This document shows positions 57,050-64,000 of a stretch of 64,000 nt of DNA, in pieces. Position numbers and translations under genes: made by a program. Origin of the DNA: JALZEG01 sp046263255 (lineage in GTDB: Bacteria; Actinomycetota; CADDZG01; WHSQ01). Under the pieces are notes generated by a model. The model was not told the origin of the DNA. It saw only the letters and a list, made by a program, of their open reading frames with translations, and did not search any database. The first letter of the stretch is position 1; each line of letters starts with the position of its first letter. The stretch lies in contig JBHELD010000012.1 in assembly GCA_046263255.1 (NCBI GenBank), forward strand, positions 1 through 64,000. Reading direction: 5' to 3'.

Positions 57050-57664
57050 ATGGACGAGCGCCTTCGCCGCGCCGCGGAGGCAGCGCGCGGGTTCATGCCG
57101 CCGGACGAGGGCATCGCGCTCTACGAGGCGGCGCGCGCGGCGCCGCCGGGTCCTTTCGTCGAGGTCGGCAGCTACTGCGGGAAGTCGGCCGTCTACCTGG
57201 GGGCCGCGGCGCGCGCGTCCCGTACCGTCCTCTACTCCATCGACCATCACCGCGGCTCCGAGGAGCACCAGCCGGGCGAGGAGTACCACGATCCCGGCCT
57301 CGTCGACGCGGCCGGCCGGGTCGACACGTTTCCCGAGTTCCGCCGCACGATCGAGGGGGCAGGCCTGAGCGACGTCGTGGTCCCGATCGTCGCGCGCTCG
57401 GCGGTCGCGGCGTGCGGCTGGGCGACGCCCGTCGCGTTGCTGTTCGTGGACGGAGGTCACAGCCAGCCCGCGGCCGACGCCGACTACGCCGGCTGGTCTC
57501 CGCACGTCGCACCCGGCGGGCTGCTCGCGATCCACGACGTGTTCGAGGATCCCGCCGACGGCGGCCGGCCCCCCTACGTGGTCTACAGGCGTGCGATCGA
57601 CTCGGGAACGTTCGCCGAGGTCTCGGCCACCGGCTCGCTGCGGGTGTTGACGCGCGTGGGGTGA
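57050..57664 (+). CDS. Class I SAM-dependent methyltransferase (Methyltransf_24 type)
   Basis: 204 residues from ATG 57050. SAM site: PFVEVGSYCGKSAVYLGAAA (motif I), YSIDHHRG (acidic strand end), ALLFVDGGHS (motif with Asp) and the later PGGLLAIHDVFEDP. It is similar to small-molecule or sugar O-methyltransferases. It follows the LLM gene by 3 bp. Its 3' end overlaps antisense with the toroid gene by 82 bp. Confidence 0.88.
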   Translation: MDERLRRAAEAARGFMPPDEGIALYEAARAAPPGPFVEVGSYCGKSAVYLGAAARASRTVLYSIDHHRGSEEHQPGEEYHDPGLVDAAGRVDTFPEFRRTIEGAGLSDVVVPIVARSAVAACGWATPVALLFVDGGHSQPAADADYAGWSPHVAPGGLLAIHDVFEDPADGGRPPYVVYRRAIDSGTFAEVSATGSLRVLTRVG

Positions 57665-58638
57665 AAGAACGCGGACGTGGCGCTCGATCCCTTCAGCGCG
57701 TCCGCCGCGAGCAACGCCGCGCCGGCGCCCCACGTCGTGGTCTCGAGCGGCCACACCACGTCCTCCGGCCACGTCGCGCCGGTCCAGTAGTCCCCCGACG
57801 GGCACCGGAGGTGCTGGACCCACGAGAACAGCTCGGCGGCCGCCGCGCGCTCACCCGCAGCGTCCAGCGCGAGGACGAGCTCGCAGGTCTCGCCCGCCGT
57901 CACCCACGGCCGGTCCGACACGCAGCGCGCGCCGCGGCCGTCGACGACGAACTCGTCCCACCGCGCCGCCAGGTGTGCGCGCGCGGCCGCACCCGTTACC
58001 ACGCCGCCGAGCACCGGGTAGTACCAGTCCATCGAGAACCGGTCCTTGCGCTCGAAACCGTGAGGGCCGCGGGCGACTGCGGCGGCGAGCGCGTCGCGTG
58101 CCAGCTCCCAGTCGAGGCGCTCGAGGCCCAGCTCCGCGGCCGCGGCCAGAGCGGAGTCGAGGCTCAGGTGGATGCACGCCGAGGACGTCAGCAGCGCCCC
58201 GGGCCACGGCCGGTACGCCGGGTCGCGCGCCCAGGCGACGGCGCCGTCCGCCATCTGCAGGTCGAGCACGAACGACAGCGCGCGGTCGGTGGTGGGCTGC
58301 GCCCACGCCAGGAAGTCGAGGTCGTCCGTTGCCAGGTAGTGGTGCCATGTGCCGGCGGCGAAGTAGGCGCAGAAGTTGGCGTCGAGTGTCGCGTCTTCCA
58401 CGGCGCCGTCTCGGTACGCGGCCGCCCAGGCGCCGTCCGGCCGCTGCGTCCCCGCCAGCCATCGGTAGGCCGCGGCCGCCGCGGCGTGACGACGCGCGGC
58501 GTCGAGACCCATCGCGGCCTCGACCATGTTCCACGGGTCGAGGTGACCGCCTCCGTACCACGGGATCGACCCGTCCCGCAGCTGGACGCGCTCGATCGCA
58601 TCCGCGGTCGCGTCCACCAGCGCGCGGTCAAGCGACAC
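57583..58638 (-). CDS. Prenyltransferase/squalene-cyclase-fold (alpha/alpha toroid) protein
   Basis: 351 residues. Toroid repeats are visible: AYRWLAGTQRPDGAWAAAY, FVLDLQMADGAVAW and SWVQHLRCPSGDYWTGATWP, which recall the QW-type repeats of squalene and terpene cyclases and of prenyltransferase beta subunits. No acidic DxDD catalytic motif can be placed, so the protein may bind lipids or act on sugars. It overlaps the methyltransferase gene by 11 bp and shares its strand, so the two are co-transcribed with the GT4 gene. Confidence 0.75.
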   Translation of the reverse strand: MSLDRALVDATADAIERVQLRDGSIPWYGGGHLDPWNMVEAAMGLDAARRHAAAAAAYRWLAGTQRPDGAWAAAYRDGAVEDATLDANFCAYFAAGTWHHYLATDDLDFLAWAQPTTDRALSFVLDLQMADGAVAWARDPAYRPWPGALLTSSACIHLSLDSALAAAAELGLERLDWELARDALAAAVARGPHGFERKDRFSMDWYYPVLGGVVTGAAARAHLAARWDEFVVDGRGARCVSDRPWVTAGETCELVLALDAAGERAAAAELFSWVQHLRCPSGDYWTGATWPEDVVWPLETTTWGAGAALLAADALKGSSATSAFFHPTRVNTRSEPVAETSANVPESIARL

Positions 58639-59362
58639 GGTTCAGCTCGCGGCGCGCCGGCTTCGTGAGGTAGACCACGACGCTCTTGCCGAGCACGGGG
58701 TTCAGCGCGCGTTCCAGCAGCCTCGTAACCGGGGGCCGAGCGGTCATGTCCCAGACGAGGAAGCGGTGGTAGAGCCGCGGCAGCAGCGACTCGCGGCCCG
58801 GCCCGGTCGCGCACCTGATCCACCAATACGGGGAGTGCAGCGCGTGCGCGTGGTCCACTCCGTCGACCTCGAACCCCGAGTCCTTCAGCCTCCGCGTCAG
58901 CTGCGACGTCCGGTAGATCCGGACGTGTCCGCCCTCGTTCGAGTGGTACTCGCTCGACAGCGCCCAGCAGACGCGCTCGGGCCACCAGCGAGGGACGGTG
59001 ACGACCGCGCGGCCCCCGGGGGCAAGCACGCGGCTCAGCTCGGCGATCGCGACCGAGTCCGACGAGATGTGCTCGAGGGTCTCCGACGCGACGACCCTGT
59101 CGAAGCTCCCGTCGGCGAACGGGAGCCTCAGCAGGTCCGCCCGCACGGCGTCGAAGGAGCCGCCGGGACCCGCCTGCCCCTCGTCGCACATCGCGGCCGC
59201 CAGCGCGGCGACGTCCCGCAGCGCCCGTTCGTCGAGGTCCGCGGCGACCACCCGGGCGCCCCTGCGCAGGGCCTCGAACGCGTGCCGCCCCATCCCGCAG
59301 CCGGCGTCGAGCACCCTCGTCCCCGGCTCGATCCCGAGCCGGTCGTAGTCGAAGGTCAGCAC
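58628..59362 (-). CDS. SAM-dependent methyltransferase
   Basis: 244 residues from GTG 59362, overlapping the GT4 stop by 7 bp. The SAM site is RVLDAGCGMGRHAFEALRRG, then VVAADLDERAL, LPFADGSFDRVVASETLEHI and RVLAPGGRAVVTVPRWWPER. Its C-terminal part (SKSVVVYLTKPARRELNR type) is typical of methyltransferases in glycan or lipid clusters. Its substrate is unknown; the operon context suggests a sugar or lipid product of the neighbouring GT4. Confidence 0.88.
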   Translation of the reverse strand: MLTFDYDRLGIEPGTRVLDAGCGMGRHAFEALRRGARVVAADLDERALRDVAALAAAMCDEGQAGPGGSFDAVRADLLRLPFADGSFDRVVASETLEHISSDSVAIAELSRVLAPGGRAVVTVPRWWPERVCWALSSEYHSNEGGHVRIYRTSQLTRRLKDSGFEVDGVDHAHALHSPYWWIRCATGPGRESLLPRLYHRFLVWDMTARPPVTRLLERALNPVLGKSVVVYLTKPARRELNRVA

Positions 59363-60603
59363 CGGTCGAGCACCCTCCGGTACTCCTCGACCGTCGCCTC
59401 TGCGGACGAGCGCCAGGTGAAGCGTTCGAGCGCGCGCCGGCGCGCCGCGCGCGCGAGCCGCGCTCGCAGACGCCCGTCGTCGAGCACCCGGCCGATCGCC
59501 GACGCAAGGGCGCCTGCGTCCCCCGGCGGGACCAGCAGCGCGGTCTCGCCGTGGCGGCCGGCGACCTCCGGGAGAGCGCCTCCCCTCGTCGTTACGAGCG
59601 GCACGCCGCACGACATCGCCTCGACCGCCGGGAACGAGAACCCCTCGTAGAGCGACGGCACTACGGCGGCCTGCGCCTGCGCGTACAGCCCCACGAGCTC
59701 TAGCTTGTCGACGCGCCCCGCGAAGCGGATCGCGTCCTCCACGCCATAGCGGCGCGCGGCCGCGCGGAACCCCGGCGAGTCCGCGCCGTGGCCCGCGAGG
59801 ACGAGGTCGGCGGCACGCTCGGTCCGGACCTTCGCGAGCGCCTCGACGAGGTGGACGACCCCCTTCATCGGCAGGTCCGCGCTGACGATCGCGATGATCC
59901 TCCCGGGGACGGCGCGCACGTGGTCGAGCGGGCGGAAGAGGTCGGGATCGACGCCGTTGTGCACGATCCCGATCGCGTGCTCGGGCACGCCGAACGCGCG
60001 CGCCGTGTCGGTGCGAGACGCCGCCGATACCGTGAGCAGGCGCGGGAGCCTCCGCGCGACGCGGGCCTGCATCCTCGTGAAGCCGTACCAGCGCCAGAGC
60101 CGCGCCCGTTCGCGGCGCCCGGGAGCCTCAGCGATCGCGAGGTGTCGGTCGACGGTGATCGGGTGGTGGACGGTCGCCACCACGGGGATCTCCCGAGCGA
60201 TCCTCAGCAGGCCGTAGCCGAGGCACTGGTTGTCGTGGACGACGTCGAAGTCGCGCCGACGCTTTGCGAGCGCGCGGGCGGCGCGGAGGCTGAACGTCAG
60301 CGGCTCGGGGAACGCGCCGCAGCACATCAGCCCGTACTCCAGCGCGTTCGTGGGTGCGCGCAGCTCCGCGAGCCGCGGCCGCCGGAAGGGGTCGTCAGGA
60401 CGGTAGAGGTCGAGGCTCGGGACGCGCGTGGAACGGACGTGGTCGTCCAGGTCGGGATACGGCTGCCCGGAGAAGACCTCTACCGAGTGACCGAGCTCGG
60501 CGAGCGCGCGGCTGAGGTAGTGGACGTAGACTCCCTGGCCACCCACGTGCGGGTGCCCCCGATAGGTGAGGAGGGCGACCCGCAGCCGCCGTGGGGAAGT
60601 CAC
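59356..60603 (-). CDS. GT4 family glycosyltransferase
   Basis: 415 residues, two Rossmann-like domains (GT-B). N-terminal RVALLTYRGHPHVGGQGVYV and HSVEVFSGQPYPD; donor-side GRIIAIVSADLPMKGVVHLV, PSLYEGFSFPAVEAMSCGVP and VTTRGGALPEVAGRHGETA. The E7E-like motif EGFSFPAVEA fits retaining GT4 enzymes. It transfers a sugar from a nucleotide donor to an unknown acceptor. It is part of a likely operon with the two TauE/SafE halves upstream and the methyltransferase and toroid genes downstream. Confidence 0.92.
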   Translation of the reverse strand: MTSPRRLRVALLTYRGHPHVGGQGVYVHYLSRALAELGHSVEVFSGQPYPDLDDHVRSTRVPSLDLYRPDDPFRRPRLAELRAPTNALEYGLMCCGAFPEPLTFSLRAARALAKRRRDFDVVHDNQCLGYGLLRIAREIPVVATVHHPITVDRHLAIAEAPGRRERARLWRWYGFTRMQARVARRLPRLLTVSAASRTDTARAFGVPEHAIGIVHNGVDPDLFRPLDHVRAVPGRIIAIVSADLPMKGVVHLVEALAKVRTERAADLVLAGHGADSPGFRAAARRYGVEDAIRFAGRVDKLELVGLYAQAQAAVVPSLYEGFSFPAVEAMSCGVPLVTTRGGALPEVAGRHGETALLVPPGDAGALASAIGRVLDDGRLRARLARAARRRALERFTWRSSAEATVEEYRRVLDRC

Positions 60604-60615
60604 GAGGCCGACAGC

Positions 60616-61017
60616 TTACGCAGTCTCTTGTGTGGTCCGGCCCCGCCCGTCCCGTTCCCGCCGCAGCCCGTGGAGGACCAGCCGCGCGCCGACGAGGACG
60701 AGGAAGACCCCGAAGCAGACCTTGAGCGTCTCGCCGGGGACCGCGAGCGCAAGCCGCGCCCCCGCGTACGCGCCCGCGATCCCGCCGGCGCCGAGCAGGG
60801 CGGCGCCCCGCAGGTCGACGTACCCCCGCCGCGAGTGGGCGATCGCGCCGGCGACGGCCGTGGGGACCACCACGAGGAGCGCCGTGCCCTCGGACGCGTG
60901 CTGGCCGAGGCCGAGGACGAGCGTCATGAACGGGACCATCAACACGCTGCCGCCGACGCCGAAGAGCGCCGAGAAGACGCCGACGACGACGCCGGTCAGC
61001 AGGACGACGACGTTCAC
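60616..61017 (-). CDS. Half-size TauE/SafE-family membrane protein (second of pair)
   Basis: 133 residues from GTG 61017 with four hydrophobic segments. It opens VNVVVLLTGVVVGVFSALFG followed by VGGSVLMVP, the N-terminal signature of TauE/SafE sulfite/sulfonate exporters, and has FGVFLVLVGARLVLHG near the end. Full-length members have about 250 residues with two such halves. The GTG overlaps the previous half's stop (GTGA), so both are made together. A two-subunit transporter is implied. The GT4 gene starts 13 bp downstream of its stop. Confidence 0.82.
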   Translation of the reverse strand: MNVVVLLTGVVVGVFSALFGVGGSVLMVPFMTLVLGLGQHASEGTALLVVVPTAVAGAIAHSRRGYVDLRGAALLGAGGIAGAYAGARLALAVPGETLKVCFGVFLVLVGARLVLHGLRRERDGRGRTTQETA

Positions 61018-61388
61018 CCGGCGACCATCGTGACGCCGACGGCGACGAGGAAGACACCGAACGCGGCCTCGAGCGACCTCTCCCCCACCGCCGCCATCGC
61101 CCGGGCGCCGAGCGGCGCGCCGGCTACCGCCCCGAGCGCGAGCAGCGCAGCAGTGTCGTACTCGACGGCCCCCTCGGTCGCGAACACCGCTACCGCAACC
61201 GACGCGATCGGGACTATCGCCGCGAGCGACGTCGCGTGGGCGCGATGCTGCGAGAACGCGAGCAGCGCCACCAGGAGCGGGACCATCACGGTCCCCCCAC
61301 CGACGCCGAGCAAGCCGCTCGCGGCGCCGGCGGCGAACCCGATCGCGAGCAAGGCGGTGCCGCGTCTGCTTTCCCGATCGCCAACCAT
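61014..61388 (-). CDS. Half-size TauE/SafE-family membrane protein (first of pair)
   Basis: 124 residues with four hydrophobic segments and the family signature: FAAGAASGLLGVGGGTVMVP near the start and FGVFLVAVGVTMVAG at the end. Its layout repeats that of the second half, so the pair looks like a duplicated half-transporter rather than a broken gene: each has its own start and complete helices. It is divergent from the AIM24 gene (61 bp apart). Substrate unknown. Confidence 0.82.
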   Translation of the reverse strand: MVGDRESRRGTALLAIGFAAGAASGLLGVGGGTVMVPLLVALLAFSQHRAHATSLAAIVPIASVAVAVFATEGAVEYDTAALLALGAVAGAPLGARAMAAVGERSLEAAFGVFLVAVGVTMVAG

Positions 61389-61449
61389 CTTGACCGCATC
61401 TTCGCGCGCTCTCTAGCGTGGGAGGCCGTCGAGAAGAAGGGGTGGGCTC

Positions 61450-62256
61450 ATGCCGATCAAGCACGAGATCAAGGGCACGGTGAACCAGATGGCGGTCTGC
61501 CAGCTCGACCCCGGGCAGACGATGTACTGCGAGGCCGGGAAGTTTCTGTGGAAGACCGCGAACGTCGGGATCGAGACCCGCTTCACGACGCCCGAGCACG
61601 AAGAGCAGAACAAGGACAAGGGGTTTCTCGGCAAGGCGCTCTCTACCGCGGTCGAGGTCGGCAAGCGGCACCTCGCCGGCGAGTCGCTGGCGTTCCAGTA
61701 CTTCACGCCGGCGGGGGGTTCGGGTCTCGTGTCGTTCGCCGGGACGCTTCCGGGCGAGATGAGGGAGATCGCGCTCGACGGCACCAAGACGTGGACGGCC
61801 GAGAAGGACGCGTTCGTCGCCGCCGAGAGCACGGTCAAGTTCGATATCCAGTTCGCGGGCTTCACGGCCGGACGCCGGGGCGGTGAGGGGTTCGTGCTCG
61901 AGAAGTTCACCGGGACGGGCTCGCTGTTCATCGCCGGGGCCGGGAACTTCATCGACCTGAACCCGGCCGACTACGGCGGCAAGCTGCAGGTCGACACCGG
62001 GTGCGTCGTCGCGTTCGACGACGGCATCTCCTACGGCGTCGAGCACATCGGCAAGCTCAACGCCCAGGGGGCGAAGACCGCGCTCTTCGGCGGCGAGAGC
62101 TTCTCGCTCGCGACGCTGGAGGGCAACGGGACCGTGATCCTCCAGTCGGTCTCGATGGTCGCGCTCGCCCGGACCCTCATGGGGGCCGGGGGACAGGCTT
62201 CGACCGAGGGGACGGGCGGGTCGATAAGGGGCATCCTGGGCGGCGGCACCGATTGA
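61450..62256 (+). CDS. AIM24 family protein
   Basis: 268 residues. Typical AIM24/TIGR00266 blocks are VCQLDPGQTMYCEAGKFLWK, GSGLVSFAGTLPGEMREIAL, GFVLEKFTGTGSLFIAGAG, VDTGCVVAFDDGISYGVEHI and EGNGTVILQSVS. Beta-strand rich, cytoplasmic. The yeast relative has a mitochondrial role; the bacterial role is unknown. ATG 61450; divergent from the TauE/SafE genes. Confidence 0.9.
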   Translation: MPIKHEIKGTVNQMAVCQLDPGQTMYCEAGKFLWKTANVGIETRFTTPEHEEQNKDKGFLGKALSTAVEVGKRHLAGESLAFQYFTPAGGSGLVSFAGTLPGEMREIALDGTKTWTAEKDAFVAAESTVKFDIQFAGFTAGRRGGEGFVLEKFTGTGSLFIAGAGNFIDLNPADYGGKLQVDTGCVVAFDDGISYGVEHIGKLNAQGAKTALFGGESFSLATLEGNGTVILQSVSMVALARTLMGAGGQASTEGTGGSIRGILGGGTD

Positions 62257-62319
62257 CCCAACCGACCGGGCGCCATAGGCCCGGGCGTAGCATCGACCCG
62301 TCCGTCGCCGAAGGAAGGT

Positions 62320-62370
62320 AGACCGCAATAGATCCGCATAGGGCGGGATCGCAAGCGATCCCGCTAGAAA
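62320..62370. repeat. Palindromic repeat unit A
   Basis: 51 bp containing a 10-bp perfect inverted repeat GCGGGATCGC-AA-GCGATCCCGC (62343-62364). The same unit recurs at 62406-62456 with the loop TT instead of AA. Ends in TAGAAA. Likely a REP-like extragenic palindrome. Confidence 0.7.
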
Positions 62371-62384
62371 GAGAGGGAGCGACC

Positions 62385-62399
62385 GTCGCCGGAGGCGAC
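62385..62399. repeat. Small hairpin between repeat units
   Basis: GTCGCC-GGA-GGCGAC, a 6-bp perfect stem with a 3-nt loop, between the two 51-bp palindromic units. Confidence 0.5.
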
Positions 62400-62405
62400 G
62401 AAGGC

Positions 62406-62456
62406 AGACCGCAATAGATCCGCATAGGGCGGGATCGCTTGCGATCCCGCTAGAAA
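62406..62456. repeat. Palindromic repeat unit B
   Basis: 51 bp nearly identical to unit A; the hairpin is GCGGGATCGC-TT-GCGATCCCGC (62429-62450). The swapped loop means the palindrome core of one copy is the reverse complement of the other. It ends 5 bp before the AGGAGG at 62461-62465 that precedes the coiled-coil gene. Confidence 0.7.
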
Positions 62457-62471
62457 AGACAGGAGGCTGAC

Positions 62472-62813
62472 ATGGGATTGCTGGACAAGGTGAAGGCGCA
62501 GGCTCAGAACGTCGCGGCCGAGGCCAAGAAGGCCACCGCGACCGCGCAGGACAAGGTCGGCCAGATGCAGCTTCGCAAGAAGGCGGACGAAGCCGCGAAG
62601 CAGCTCGGCTACCTCGTGCACAAGGAGCGCACCGGCGGCGCTTCCGGCGGCGCCGATGCCGACCGGCTCGTGCAGGAGATCAGCGAGCTCGAGGCGCAGA
62701 TGGCGGCGGACGAGGCGGACGCGCCGGCGCAGGCGGACGCGCCGGCGGAGACGCCCGCTACACCGGCTCCACCCACCGCATCGGACGCGACGCCCGGGGA
62801 CTTCAAGCTCTAG
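62472..62813 (+). CDS. Coiled-coil, amphipathic helical protein
   Basis: 113 residues from ATG 62472 with AGGAGG upstream. Residues 1-75 form long amphipathic helices (MGLLDKVKAQAQNVAAEAKK, then LRKKADEAAKQLGYLVHKER) and the last 35 are Ala/Pro/Asp-rich and disordered. It resembles small helical proteins of actinomycetes without known function; the Lys-rich helix might bind membrane or DNA. It follows the palindromic repeats directly. Confidence 0.78.
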   Translation: MGLLDKVKAQAQNVAAEAKKATATAQDKVGQMQLRKKADEAAKQLGYLVHKERTGGASGGADADRLVQEISELEAQMAADEADAPAQADAPAETPATPAPPTASDATPGDFKL

Positions 62814-62908
62814 CCCGGCTGCGGCGCGCTCGACGCCGGGTTAACTCGGGTCGGGCGTACGAGAAATACGGATAGACGGGTGAGCGCGGCCGCCGTCACC
62901 CTTTGGCG

Positions 62909-64000
62909 ATGGAGATCCCGCGCAGCCCGGCCCTGCGGGCAGAGCATCCGCGCCTGCTCCTGGAGCTTAGCCGCCACGTCGTAGCGACGCTCGACCTGCA
63001 GGAGGTCTTGACGCGCAGCATCGACGCGTTCCGGCGCGTGGTGCCGTTCGAGGGTGCGCTCATCAGGCTGCTCGAGGACGGCGCGCTCCTCACCGCGGCA
63101 ACCGCACCCCAGGGAGACGACGCTCTGCAGGTGCGGGTCCCCGCGGACGCAGGATTGGCCGGAGCGGTCCTGGCAACGGTCGAGCCCGTGTACGTCGCCG
63201 ACGTCACCGGGGAGCAGGCGACGGACCCGTCGGTCCTCGCTCTTGCCGCGGAGGCGCCGGTTCGCACGTACCTCGGCATCGCGCTGACCGACGGCGAGGG
63301 GCTCCTCGGGATCGTTGAGCTCGGAGCGCCGGCGCCGAACGCGTTCTCGCGCGACCAGATCGGCTCTGCGCTTCTGCTCGCGCCGTCCGTGGCGGTCGCG
63401 ATCAGCAACGCCCAGAAGGTGGCTGCCTCGTCACGCGAGCCGGCGGGGATGTCGCAGGCCCTCGACGAGGACTTCATCTCGCTCGTGGCCCACGAGCTGC
63501 GCACGCCGCTTGCGATCGTGCTCGGCTGTGCCGAGACGGTGGCGGCGAAGGCGCCGGACCTGGACACCGCCGTGGTCGAGGACCTGAGCCGGAGGACCGT
63601 GGCCGCAGGCCACCGGCTCGAACGGCTGATCGGCGACCTCTTCGACATGTCGCGGATCCGCAGCGGCACGCTGCGCCTGACGCCGGTGCCGACGTCACTG
63701 CAGAGCATCGTCGCGAGTGCCGCCGGCCAGGCCCCCGAGGGCCTCCATGTCTCGATCGACCTCGGAGCGGGCCTGCCGCTGGTGTCGGCCGACCCGAACC
63801 GCCTCGTGCAGGTCTTGCGCATCCTCCTCGACAACGCGAGGAAGCACGCGGGAGAGCACGCGGAGGTGGACGTTCGAGCGACGCGTGACCGCGACCGTGT
63901 CTGCATCGAGGTATCGGACCGGGGGCCGGGGGTCGCGCCAGAGGTGCTCCACCGGATCTTCGACCCGTTCGTGCAGGCCGAGGAGCCGATGACCCGCAGC
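62909..64000 (+). CDS. GAF-domain sensor histidine kinase (partial, runs off the right edge)
   Basis: 364 codons open from ATG 62909 to the window end, no stop seen. A GAF-like sensor (about residues 20-170) has LSRHVVATLDLQEVLTRSID and LAGAVLATVEPVYVADVTGE. HisKA follows with His in ISLVAHELRTPLAIVLGCAE, then HATPase with N-box LRILLDNARKHAG, G1-like EVSDRGPGVAPEV and FDPFVQAEEPMTRS. No transmembrane segment is visible, so it is probably cytoplasmic. The end and any receiver or output partner lie outside. Confidence 0.88.
   Translation, partial: MEIPRSPALRAEHPRLLLELSRHVVATLDLQEVLTRSIDAFRRVVPFEGALIRLLEDGALLTAATAPQGDDALQVRVPADAGLAGAVLATVEPVYVADVTGEQATDPSVLALAAEAPVRTYLGIALTDGEGLLGIVELGAPAPNAFSRDQIGSALLLAPSVAVAISNAQKVAASSREPAGMSQALDEDFISLVAHELRTPLAIVLGCAETVAAKAPDLDTAVVEDLSRRTVAAGHRLERLIGDLFDMSRIRSGTLRLTPVPTSLQSIVASAAGQAPEGLHVSIDLGAGLPLVSADPNRLVQVLRILLDNARKHAGEHAEVDVRATRDRDRVCIEVSDRGPGVAPEVLHRIFDPFVQAEEPMTRS

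Overview
The window is very GC-rich DNA with frequent GTG and TTG starts, 1-7 bp gene overlaps (ATGA, GTGA, TAGTG) and an actinobacterial gene set: CGNR zinc-finger regulator, LLM flavin oxidoreductase, DUF4062 remnant, DUF763, and secreted RTX-repeat and S8 peptidase families. It most likely comes from an uncultured or little-studied actinomycete lineage. The class cannot be fixed from sequence alone.

Region by region. (1) 1-6.2 kb looks like the right end of a genomic island. Its genes (rhodanese/CBS, thioredoxin, glucose-6-phosphate dehydrogenase, GH15 glucoamylase-like enzyme, DoxX, DUF427, DsrE-like) read less GC-rich than the rest, and it ends exactly at a 3' half of a tRNA-Arg gene followed by short tandem copies of the tRNA acceptor end. 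(2) 6.5-13.2 kb holds a large membrane-anchored protein of unknown function, a decayed glutathione-synthetase fragment, a hybrid histidine kinase translationally coupled to an HD-GYP regulator, a 51-residue SFPASDPP protein and a truncated DUF4062 gene. (3) 13.2-22.4 kb is rich in metal and ion handling: a cyclase-family hydrolase and a multicopper oxidase with an inserted heavy-metal-binding motif, a KhtT/KhtU-type K+/H+ antiporter pair, and a CopB-type copper ATPase behind a CsoR-like palindrome. (4) 22.4-30 kb has two secreted RTX-repeat proteins flanking a C39-peptidase ABC exporter with a miniature adaptor and a small secreted protein. (5) 30-38.8 kb carries Fpg, a CsaA-like protein, an HK-RR-AI-2E transporter operon, a small DNA ligase and a 4-alpha-glucanotransferase fused to an epoxide-hydrolase-type domain. 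(6) 38.8-54.4 kb is a secreted-protein region: a second SFPASDPP protein, two more RTX proteins, two S8 peptidases, a BNR/sialidase-like protein, a cupredoxin and a PQQ-type sugar dehydrogenase-like propeller. (7) 54.5-64 kb contains a Crp/Fnr-CGNR regulator pair, an LLM oxidoreductase-methyltransferase pair facing a probable five-gene operon (two half-size TauE/SafE proteins, GT4 glycosyltransferase, methyltransferase, toroid-fold protein), an AIM24 protein, palindromic repeats, a coiled-coil protein and a GAF histidine kinase running off the right edge.

Most notable signals: an in-frame TGA where relatives of the rhodanese usually have cysteine, followed by a hairpin; the tRNA-bounded island edge; four RTX paralogs with shared cysteine caps, two of which share an upstream palindrome; the two SFPASDPP micro-proteins; the MalQ-hydrolase fusion; and the paired half-size TauE/SafE proteins. 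No complete tRNA, rRNA, CRISPR array or transposase gene was seen.
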